Shown here: positions 26,070-31,797 of the stretch, piece after piece
How positions within the stretch are numbered: position 1 is the first letter of the stretch
Layout of the letters: every line of letters starts with the position of its first letter
Source of the DNA: CAYLNK01 sp964384675
GTDB taxonomy: Bacteria; Acidobacteriota; Thermoanaerobaculia; UBA5066
Assembly (NCBI GenBank): GCA_964384675.1
Contig: CAYLNK010000038.1
Location: 1-31,797 of the forward strand
Reading direction: 5' to 3'
Length of the DNA: 31,797 bases
Made by a program: the position numbers and the translations under genes
The notes under the pieces: model-generated
The model's database searches: none
What the model saw: the letters and a program-made list of their open reading frames with translations, nothing else
Told to the model about the DNA's origin: nothing

Positions 26070-26860
26070 AACCGGAAGAAGACTCCCCCGCTGACTCCGG
26101 AGAGCAGCAGCTTCACCTCCGGGCTCGACGACGTACCGCTCTCGGAGAACCGGGTGACCGAGGTGTCGAGGAAGCGCGTTCCCTCCCAGCCGAGCTTGAC
26201 CCCGCCGCGCGAGGAAAAGAGGTAGCCCGCCTCGGCGCGCAGCTTTCCGAGCGTCGCGAAGTGGAGCCCGCCGTACCCGACCTTCAAGTCGAGGAAGAGC
26301 TTCTTCGTGTCGTCCCGGAACGTGGCGCCGATCGTCGCCACCGGCAGCGTCTGGGTCCGCTGGTCCCGCGCCTGGGTCAGGTCGAGCAGCGTCGAGGCCG
26401 CCTCCACGTGCATGTAGTCGACGTCGGTCCCGACGCCGAGCGAGAAGCGCGGCCTGTCCAGCACGTCGTAGCGGAAGCCCGTCGAGAGCTGCGTGTAATC
26501 GACGCCGGTGTACGCCGGACCGGTATACGCGAGCGCGGACCGCGCCGTCGAGAATCCGGCCAGGCTCGTCGTGGTGGCGAAGGAGTTCCGCCGGAAGTCC
26601 ACCTCCACGCGGAACCGGTCTCCGAAGTAGCGGACGCTCGGCTGGAGCTTCACGTTGTCCTGGACCTTCCCCTCGCTCCGCACGTCGACGTCGAAGCTCT
26701 GGCTGGAGGCGAAGATCGTCTGCGGGACGTTCCCCCCCGCGGTGGTGTAGCCGAGGCCCGCATCCAGGACGAAGCCCTTCGGCTGCGCAAGGGAAGTCCG
26801 CGCCCCGCAGACGGCGAGGCACACGACGGACAGACGGATCACGGTGGATCTCGCGGACAT
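26066..26860 (-). CDS. Outer-membrane beta-barrel protein
   Basis: The start is ATG at 26860, preceded by AAGGAGG; a long upstream extension to 27148 is rejected. The 264-residue product has a signal peptide (RSTVIRLSVVCLAVCGARTSLAQ, cleavage after AQ). The mature part has many alternating amphipathic strands (VQDNVKLQPSVRYFGDRFRV, RFSLGVGTDVDYMHVEA, LFLDLKVGYGGLHFATLG). It ends GGVFFRF, with the terminal Phe used by the outer-membrane assembly machinery. It is predicted to be an 8- to 12-strand barrel in the outer membrane. The ligand or cargo is unknown. Its last bases overlap vapC, convergent. The 118 bases between it and the MBL gene hold nothing obvious. Confidence 0.85.
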   Translation of the reverse strand: MSARSTVIRLSVVCLAVCGARTSLAQPKGFVLDAGLGYTTAGGNVPQTIFASSQSFDVDVRSEGKVQDNVKLQPSVRYFGDRFRVEVDFRRNSFATTTSLAGFSTARSALAYTGPAYTGVDYTQLSTGFRYDVLDRPRFSLGVGTDVDYMHVEAASTLLDLTQARDQRTQTLPVATIGATFRDDTKKLFLDLKVGYGGLHFATLGKLRAEAGYLFSSRGGVKLGWEGTRFLDTSVTRFSESGTSSSPEVKLLLSGVSGGVFFRF

Positions 26861-26978
26861 GAAGCCTCCTTGCTCGGCCCGCCGACGGCGCGACGGGCGG
26901 TGTTCGGGGATCAGCGGGGTCTGGGGCCGCCGATGCGGGAATGACGCGACGCCCGGTCCAGCTGCATCAGGCGTGCCA

Positions 26979-27761
26979 CTACCGCCCGCGCATCCAGGCG
27001 ATGCAGCGCACGACCGCCTCACGCATCGCCTCGGGCGACTCCGCTCGCCACCGCATCCCGTGGCCCGGCAGCACCCACGTGAACCGGTGCTCGAGGAGGC
27101 GCTCCATCGAGCGGAGCTGCTCCTTCCAGGAGTACCAGCAGGCGTCACGGAACGCGTAGAGGTGGCCGCGCGACGTGGACCAGGCGAGGTGGTCGCCGGT
27201 GAAGAGGTACGTCTCCCGGTACAGGTAGACGACGTGGCCGCGCGTGTGCCCCGGCGTGGGGATCGCGAGGAGGTCGTCGTCGAGAGCGACGGGCTCGGTG
27301 CCGGTCAGGAGCCGCTCGGCGCCGAGGAGATCGCCGTGCGCGTCGTCGGTGTGGATGACCCGCTCGCAGCCGTAGAGGGCCCGGAACCTCGCTTGGTCGG
27401 CGACGTCGTCCTGGTGCGTCAGCGCGAGCCGCGAGACGCCACCCATCGCCGTGATGCGCGTCAGCAGCGGATTTGCGGCCCGAGGCGAGTCGACGAGCAG
27501 GTTGCCGGCGGGCCGTCGCACGAGGTAGCTCCACGCGCCGAAGGAGTCCTTCGAGGTGTAGCCACAGAAGTGGACGTCTCCGTCGATCGGATCCGGGAAC
27601 GCGTCGATCGCGGCACGCATGCGGTGGCGCTCCACCGTCCCGATCGAGCCGGTCGGACACGCGACCAGCGCCTTCAGCGCCTCGTGCCGTGACCGATCGT
27701 CATCGGGCTGGGAGCTGACGTACGAGAAGCCGTCGCCCGCCGCGAACGTCGCGGGAGCCAT
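26979..27761 (-). CDS. MBL-fold metallohydrolase with ferredoxin-like N-terminus; start uncertain
   Basis: From ATG 27761 the product is 260 residues. The metallo-beta-lactamase fold is recognisable from THQDDVAD (a variant of HxHxDH with Gln), TPGHTRGHVVYL, LFTGDHLAW and the final LPGHG. VACPTGSIG near residue 35 and the Cys-rich segment upstream recall MBL proteins that carry a short ferredoxin-like N-terminus. Reading the same frame upstream of 27761 gives GDLYVDRTCIDCATCRE, which matches that N-terminus, so the real gene should begin about 25-30 codons earlier. No ATG, GTG or TTG occurs in frame between 27761 and an in-frame TGA near 27985. The gene follows an unknown gene on the same strand. 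Function could be hydrolase or oxygen-related chemistry; not certain. Confidence 0.82.
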   Translation of the reverse strand: MAPATFAAGDGFSYVSSQPDDDRSRHEALKALVACPTGSIGTVERHRMRAAIDAFPDPIDGDVHFCGYTSKDSFGAWSYLVRRPAGNLLVDSPRAANPLLTRITAMGGVSRLALTHQDDVADQARFRALYGCERVIHTDDAHGDLLGAERLLTGTEPVALDDDLLAIPTPGHTRGHVVYLYRETYLFTGDHLAWSTSRGHLYAFRDACWYSWKEQLRSMERLLEHRFTWVLPGHGMRWRAESPEAMREAVVRCIAWMRGR

Positions 27762-27855
27762 CTCGCGGCAGGTCGCGCAGTCGATGCACGTCCGGTCGAC
27801 GTAGAGGTCGCCCGGGACGTTCCCGGGAAGGCGATCCGCGAGCCGGGCCGTGCCG

Positions 27856-28245
27856 CTACGTCCGGACCATGAAGACCAGATGGAACTCCCGGTCCTCGGT
27901 GATGAAGAGCTCGTGGCAGATGATGCCCGGGTGCTTCGCGCTCGCGGCCGCCATCGCGGCCTCGAGCTTCGAGAAGTCCGTCCCGGAGGTCAGCTCCCCC
28001 GTCTTTCCGAGCGCCTCCGTCACGAGCTTCACACCGTACGGCGCTTCGTCGTCCCGGTAGCCGAGCGTGACGACCACGTGGTTCGACGACTCCAGGTATT
28101 CGACGCCGATGCTCTTCGGCGCGAGCTTCCTCTCCGACACGAACGTGGACACCGCATCCGGCAGCGCCCCGAGGCCGCCGTTGGCGTCGACCGCCCCGGC
28201 GAAAAGCTTGAACTTCCCGTGGACCTGCTCTTCGATTCCAGCCAT
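27856..28245 (-). CDS. Protein of unknown function
   Basis: The 129-residue product has a clear start, ATG at 28245 with GGGAGG just upstream. It has no signal peptide or membrane segment. The middle has alternating strands (SIGVEYLESSNHVVVTLGYR), followed by two helices and a final strand pair (CHELFITEDREFHLVFMV). This suggests a small alpha/beta fold, perhaps a dimeric ligand-binding domain. No family is recognised. It lies between an M48 peptidase gene (25 bases upstream) and the MBL gene, all on one strand, so they are probably co-transcribed. Confidence 0.8.
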   Translation of the reverse strand: MAGIEEQVHGKFKLFAGAVDANGGLGALPDAVSTFVSERKLAPKSIGVEYLESSNHVVVTLGYRDDEAPYGVKLVTEALGKTGELTSGTDFSKLEAAMAAASAKHPGIICHELFITEDREFHLVFMVRT

Positions 28246-28270
28246 TGGATCCTCCCTCAGCAGGATATCC

Positions 28271-29314
28271 CTACCCTTTCCCGGCCCGCCGCTTCAGCCG
28301 ATCGATCAGGCTCCCGCCCGCGGACTGGAGGTCCTCCGCCAGGTCCATCAGCAGGCGCGGGAGCGGGTCGGGGCTCTTCTTCCACTCCTCGGCGTAGGCG
28401 GCCGCGGTCTCCTTGATCTCGTCGACGACGGTCGTCTGCGGGTCGTCCTGCCGGCGGGCGTAGTCGCCGTCGAGGATCGTGTCGTAGGCGTCGGTCTCCA
28501 CCCACCTCTTCAGCTCCGCCAGGCGGAGCACCGGGAACGGGTGCGTCTGTCCCGTCAGCTGCATCAGCTTCATGACGGAGTCGACGAGCGTGCCGCCCCC
28601 CTCGTACTCCTCGGCCTGCTTCAGGAACTCCTCGACGTCCATCTCGCCCGTGCGGGCGCCGCCGGCCATCTTCATCTGGACGCGCATCGCCACGTCGAGG
28701 TCCTGCACCGCGAGGAGACCCGCGCGATCGGCCGACAGCTCGCTCTTCCGGTCCCATTCCAGGAGCGCGGCCCGGATCGCCAGCAGCGCGGCGCCGCCGA
28801 GCGGCACCGAGAGCGCGAACGTCGAGAGCCGGAGCAGCACACGGATCATCGTCTTGTAGAGCCCGTGCCCCGAGAGCACGTGGCCCAGCTCGTGACCCAG
28901 CAGGAACTGCAGCTCCTCCTCGTCCAGGAGCTCCAGCGTTGCGGAGTTCAGCACGATGAACGGCGTCGAGATCCCCATCGCGCCCGCGTTCACGAACGGC
29001 GTCTGGGCCACGAAGAGCTCGGGCGCGGGCCGCACGTCCAGGACCTTGCACGCCTCGCGGTACCGGTCGAAGAGGGCCGGGAACTGACGCCGGCTGACAC
29101 GCACCGAGGAGCCGAGGAAGGCGAGCCGGAGCGAGCGGTCGCCGATGGCGCCGACGAGGAGCTTGAGCACGCGGTCGAAGCCGGGGACCTTGCGCAGGCC
29201 GGTGAGCGCCGCGCGGTCGGCCGGGTGCTCCCAGGCGCGCGACGAGATGTTGGGGAGCGTCTTGGTACGGGAACGCGTGCGGGCGGTCCGGGTCGTCGTC
29301 TTTCGGATGGCCAC
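28271..29314 (-). CDS. M48-family zinc metallopeptidase
   Basis: GTG at 29314 is the likely start because GGAGG lies about five bases upstream; an ATG at 29335 lies before this site. The 347-residue product begins with a basic low-complexity stretch rich in Thr and Arg. The peptidase core has LLGHELGHVLSGH with the HExxH zinc motif at about 141-145, and SELSADRAGL, whose Glu should be the third zinc ligand. A hydrophobic stretch of about 20 residues after HExxH (LRLSTFALSVPLGGAALLAI) may be a membrane helix. The family includes HtpX-like and BepA-like proteases. The C-terminal part is helical and charged. Substrate unknown. Its minus-strand start is divergent from the gene at 29359. Confidence 0.88.
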   Translation of the reverse strand: MAIRKTTTRTARTRSRTKTLPNISSRAWEHPADRAALTGLRKVPGFDRVLKLLVGAIGDRSLRLAFLGSSVRVSRRQFPALFDRYREACKVLDVRPAPELFVAQTPFVNAGAMGISTPFIVLNSATLELLDEEELQFLLGHELGHVLSGHGLYKTMIRVLLRLSTFALSVPLGGAALLAIRAALLEWDRKSELSADRAGLLAVQDLDVAMRVQMKMAGGARTGEMDVEEFLKQAEEYEGGGTLVDSVMKLMQLTGQTHPFPVLRLAELKRWVETDAYDTILDGDYARRQDDPQTTVVDEIKETAAAYAEEWKKSPDPLPRLLMDLAEDLQSAGGSLIDRLKRRAGKG

Positions 29315-29346
29315 GGGAACCTCCGGGAGGATCATCGCTCCGGCGC

Positions 29347-29352
29347 TAGACT
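29347..29352 (+). promoter_or_regulatory. Possible -10 element before the gene at 29359
   Basis: TAGACT ends six bases before the ATG at 29359 and fits TAnnnT. No clear -35 or ribosome binding site is seen, so this may be another leaderless start. Weak evidence alone. Confidence 0.25.
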
Positions 29353-29358
29353 GATGTC

Positions 29359-30087
29359 ATGCGTGAGACGCCCGCGGAGTACACGAGCCGCACGGGAGAG
29401 CCGCCGCCCGTCTCCCGCATCACGGCGAAGTGCACGGAGCTGGGCTCGTCGCCGCGGCCGCTCGCCGACGACGAGCCGTGCCCCACGCTGTATCGCGACG
29501 TCGGCCCGCAGGCGCTCGGGGCGTTCCTCGACGGCACGCTGACGCGGTATGGCCCCGAGCGGACGCCGTGGCTCTACCTGCGCGACGCCACGCTGCCGTC
29601 GTTCTCCCGCTGCGCCGACGAGCTCGGGCTCCTCGTCTTCCTCCAGCCCCTCGCGCTCGGACCGTGGCGCGGCAATCCGGGGATCTGGGTGTCCGAGCCG
29701 GACCGAACGCCGCCACGCGGGACGGTGGCGTTCCTGCCGGGAGGCGAGGACGTCCGCGCCGTCGACGAGCGGCTCGCCGACGTCGCCGACGTGGCCGCGC
29801 TCCGGGAGGCGCTGGGCGGCGCGGAGTACGACGCGCGGGTCGAGGCCTCGACGCGGGCGCTCCGCGGCTATCTCGAGGAGTGGGCGCAGGCGGAGCGCGT
29901 CTCCCGTCCGCTGCGGGCCGCGCTCGACGGCCCGAGCACCGCACGGGCGGAGGAGACGCGCTTGCTCCTCGCCGGCGCGGGTCTGACCGAGCCGGACCTG
30001 CGCGCGCCGTGGTACCACCTGGCGCGTGGCCGTCGCGCCGAGGTGCTGGAGCGGCTTGCCGGGCTGGCGCCCCTCATCGCCCGCTGA
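29359..30087 (+). CDS. Protein of unknown function
   Basis: The 242-residue product starts at ATG 29359, and its last 14 bases overlap the convergent methyltransferase gene. It has no signal peptide or membrane segment. It has strand-like stretches (TPWLYLRDATLPSFSRCADE, then LGLLVFLQPLALGPWRG and GTVAFLPGGEDVRAVDE) and a mostly helical C-terminal part (residues 150-242). The middle segment, with its hydrophobic strands and GTVAFLPGG, may form a small alpha/beta domain. No family or active site is recognised. The true start could be slightly later, since the first 25 residues are Pro/Thr-rich and there is no ribosome binding site. Confidence 0.7.
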   Translation: MRETPAEYTSRTGEPPPVSRITAKCTELGSSPRPLADDEPCPTLYRDVGPQALGAFLDGTLTRYGPERTPWLYLRDATLPSFSRCADELGLLVFLQPLALGPWRGNPGIWVSEPDRTPPRGTVAFLPGGEDVRAVDERLADVADVAALREALGGAEYDARVEASTRALRGYLEEWAQAERVSRPLRAALDGPSTARAEETRLLLAGAGLTEPDLRAPWYHLARGRRAEVLERLAGLAPLIAR

Positions 30088-30694
30088 TCCTCACGATGCC
30101 GTCCGCCACCTCGACCGCAGCGCGCGGCCGCGCCCCCGCCACGGCGGCGCGCACCTCGTCGAGCGACGGGTAGTCGTTCCGCCCCAGCTCGTGCGCGTCG
30201 TCGATCAGCACGACGTCGTCGCCCGGCCGCGACAGGACGCAGGCCAGCTCGGCCCGGAGCGGCGTCTCGAGCGCGCCCCGCGCGGTGAAGCCGCCCGAGT
30301 GGTGGGCATCCAGCCAGAACAGCGCTCTCCCGTCGAGGAGTCCCAGAACGCGGGGCAGCACCGCCGCGCTGTCGCCTTCCCAGACGGTCACGCGCGGGTC
30401 GCCGCGAAAGAGGCGACGTGCCCGGGAGGCCAGCGCGGGATCGAGCTCGATCGTGTGGACCGCGCGGAAGCGGCGCCGCATCTCCATCGCCATCGACCCG
30501 AGGTACGTCCCCGTCTCGACGAGCACCTCGCAGCCGTATCGCCCCGCATACGCCCGCACGGCCCGCTGCTTCACCAGGTGCGGCACGGGCCACGGACGCC
30601 CGCGCGCGACCCAGAGCGGCATCTCGAGGCGCTGCGCGATCGGGCGAAGCGGGTGGTACAGCGGCGAGAGCCGCAGCGCGTCGAGCGGCCTCAT
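30074..30694 (-). CDS. Class I SAM-dependent methyltransferase-like protein
   Basis: The start is ATG at 30694, overlapping the upstream stop as ATGA; the longer frame to 31423 is out-of-frame shadow of the upstream gene. The 206-residue product has a Rossmann-like pattern: VLVETGTYLGSMAMEM at about 57-72 (motif I, with ETGT in place of the usual acidic-glycine loop), then FRAVHTIELDPALASRARR with a strand-ending acidic residue, RVTVWEGDSAAVLPRV, LFWLDAHHSGG and DDVVLIDDAHE. The order fits small SAM methyltransferases acting on sugars or surface polysaccharides. Its coupling to a membrane glycosyltransferase-like gene supports a role in surface glycan modification, but this is inference. Confidence 0.8.
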   Translation of the reverse strand: MRPLDALRLSPLYHPLRPIAQRLEMPLWVARGRPWPVPHLVKQRAVRAYAGRYGCEVLVETGTYLGSMAMEMRRRFRAVHTIELDPALASRARRLFRGDPRVTVWEGDSAAVLPRVLGLLDGRALFWLDAHHSGGFTARGALETPLRAELACVLSRPGDDVVLIDDAHELGRNDYPSLDEVRAAVAGARPRAAVEVADGIVRISGR

Positions 30695-31797
30695 CGGAGC
30701 TCGAAGACGCGGAACGTCGGTCGGTCGAGGATCGGCCGCTCTCCCGACAGCTCCTCGGCCCGACGCGCGAAGAGGGCCGGATCGCGGTCGTGGAGCGTCG
30801 GGTCGAGGACGACGTACCGATACCGGTGGGCGCGGAGCCACGCGACGACCTCCGGTGTGGAGAGGCCGTCGACGCGACGCTCGAAGTCGAGCTCGTCGGA
30901 CCGGTACGGCCGCACGGTACGGTCGAGCCCGACCAGCACCTCGAAGCGCTTCCCGCCCGAGAGCGGATAGACCGCGGCCCCCTGGGGAGTGACGCGCAGG
31001 AGTTCCAGGTAGCCCCGGTGCTCGTCCACGTCGAAGAACGCCTGCGGCGGAACGTAGCGCGTCAGGGAGCGGAGCCGCGCGGGCCCCGCGACCAGGAGGT
31101 GCGCGGCCACCACGCCGCCCACGAGCGCCCTCCCGGGCCGACGCTCGGTGAGCCAGAGGCCGGCCGCGATCGGGAGCGCCAGGAACGCGGGGTTGCGCGG
31201 GAGGTAGCGCCAGAGGCCGTCCGGGGCGGCGTCGGACCGCACCGCGAGCGCGACGTCGACGAGGAGCAGGCTCTCGGGGAGTTCGAGCTTGAGCTGGGCG
31301 ACCGCGGGCCCGAGCGGCTGCACGATGCCGCGCACGGTGTCGCAGAAGCCGGCCTTGCGGAACTGCCGCGCGCTGACGTTGACCGCAAGCTGCAGCGCGG
31401 GCCAGCCGGGGCGCTCGCGCCACGCGCGCAACTGCTGCGCGGCAGCCTGCAGCACCCAGCTGCCGATGTCGACGATGAGGTCGCTCTCCTCGGCCAGCGG
31501 GATGAAGACCGAAGGCGGGACGTGGCCGCGCGTCGCGTGCTGCCAGCGCAGCAGCGCCTCGGCGCCGATCACGGCGCCGCGCGCGTCGACCTGCGGCTGG
31601 AAGTACAGCTCGAGCTGCTGCTGCTCGACGGCCTGCCGCAGGTCGGCTTCGAGCTCGACGCGGTGCTCGAGCTCGGCGTGCAGTGCGGGATCGAAGAAGC
31701 GATAGGCGTTGCGCCCGGCGCGCTTGGCGACGTACATCGCGCTGTCGGCGCGCTTGAGCAGTTCGTCGACGCCATGCCCGGCACCGACGAAGACGTG
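30691..31797 (-). CDS. Chimeric frame: GGDEF-EAL protein fragment joined to the end of a membrane glycosyltransferase-like protein
   Basis: The frame enters from the right edge without a start. Its first part (to about 31260) reads as the end of a GGDEF domain (DELLKRADSAMYVAKRAGRN) and the start of an EAL c-di-GMP phosphodiesterase (QQLELYFQPQV, EALLRW, FIPLAEES, LAVNVSARQF, LKLELPESLLL). The EAL part then stops without its later motifs (no DDFGTGYSS, no KID). The frame goes on into a membrane segment (LPRNPAFLALPIAAGLWLTE, then ALVGGVVAAHLLVAG) and a soluble end (HRYRYVVLDPTLHDRDPALF) typical of the C-terminus of polytopic glycosyltransferases. Leu codons change from mostly CTG before the joint to mostly CTC after it, CTC being the habit of the rest of the window. 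The downstream methyltransferase overlaps its stop. It is best read as two different genes joined by misassembly; a true fusion is less likely. Confidence 0.7.
   Translation of the reverse strand, partial: HVFVGAGHGVDELLKRADSAMYVAKRAGRNAYRFFDPALHAELEHRVELEADLRQAVEQQQLELYFQPQVDARGAVIGAEALLRWQHATRGHVPPSVFIPLAEESDLIVDIGSWVLQAAAQQLRAWRERPGWPALQLAVNVSARQFRKAGFCDTVRGIVQPLGPAVAQLKLELPESLLLVDVALAVRSDAAPDGLWRYLPRNPAFLALPIAAGLWLTERRPGRALVGGVVAAHLLVAGPARLRSLTRYVPPQAFFDVDEHRGYLELLRVTPQGAAVYPLSGGKRFEVLVGLDRTVRPYRSDELDFERRVDGLSTPEVVAWLRAHRYRYVVLDPTLHDRDPALFARRAEELSGERPILDRPTFRVFELR

Noticed and set aside
30695..31423. Methyltransferase extended to 449 residues
   Set aside because: The added part is an Arg/Ala-rich shadow of the overlapping upstream gene. 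ATG at 30694 overlaps its stop in the usual way.

Overview
The window is high-GC DNA from a Gram-negative bacterium. The Kdo pathway genes kdsB and kdsA, an outer-membrane beta-barrel protein and signal-peptide-bearing secreted proteins all point to an outer membrane. The exact phylum cannot be fixed from the sequence. The mix of genes would fit an Acidobacteriota-like or deltaproteobacterial-type genome, but this is a guess. Genes are tightly packed, often with ATGA or GTGA start/stop overlaps, and apart from the CRISPR array no stretch longer than about 210 bases lacks a gene.

Region 1 (1-4640) starts with a truncated membrane-anchored protein on the minus strand. Divergent from it is an operon kdsB-pyrG-small unknown-kdsA-membrane protein. 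PyrG makes the CTP that KdsB uses to activate Kdo, and KdsA makes the Kdo-8-phosphate precursor, so this is one nucleotide-sugar supply unit for lipopolysaccharide. A hairpin lies at its end. Region 2 (4645-7197) is a large secreted ELWxxDGT-repeat protein on the minus strand.

Region 3 (7405-19345) is a complete type I-G (formerly I-U) CRISPR-Cas locus read on the minus strand: a WYL regulator (apparently frameshifted), cas3 (helicase then HD), csx17/cas8, csb1/cas7, csb2/cas5-cas6, a cas4-cas1 fusion, cas2, a leader of about 206 bases, and an array of 25 repeats and 24 spacers. The leader-distal repeat is degenerate, which fixes the array's orientation. dinB (DNA polymerase IV) lies just upstream on the same strand.

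Region 4 (20651-25295) is a compact four-gene operon divergent from dinB: a MoxR-type AAA+ ATPase, an unrecognised 278-residue protein, a protein joining an HExxH metallopeptidase-like domain to a von Willebrand A domain, and a small charged protein with a coiled-coil end. The MoxR plus metallopeptidase/VWA pairing is a known theme, but the two partners are not recognised. This is the best candidate here for a poorly described system. A VapBC toxin-antitoxin pair follows.

Region 5 (26066-31797) has an outer-membrane protein, an MBL-fold hydrolase whose ferredoxin-like N-terminus is encoded upstream of any normal start codon, an unknown protein, an M48 metallopeptidase, an unknown plus-strand gene, a SAM-dependent methyltransferase, and finally a reading frame that changes abruptly from a GGDEF-EAL signalling protein to the end of a membrane glycosyltransferase-like protein. 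That last frame looks like an assembly chimera at the window edge, so sequence beyond about 31250 may not belong to the same genome.
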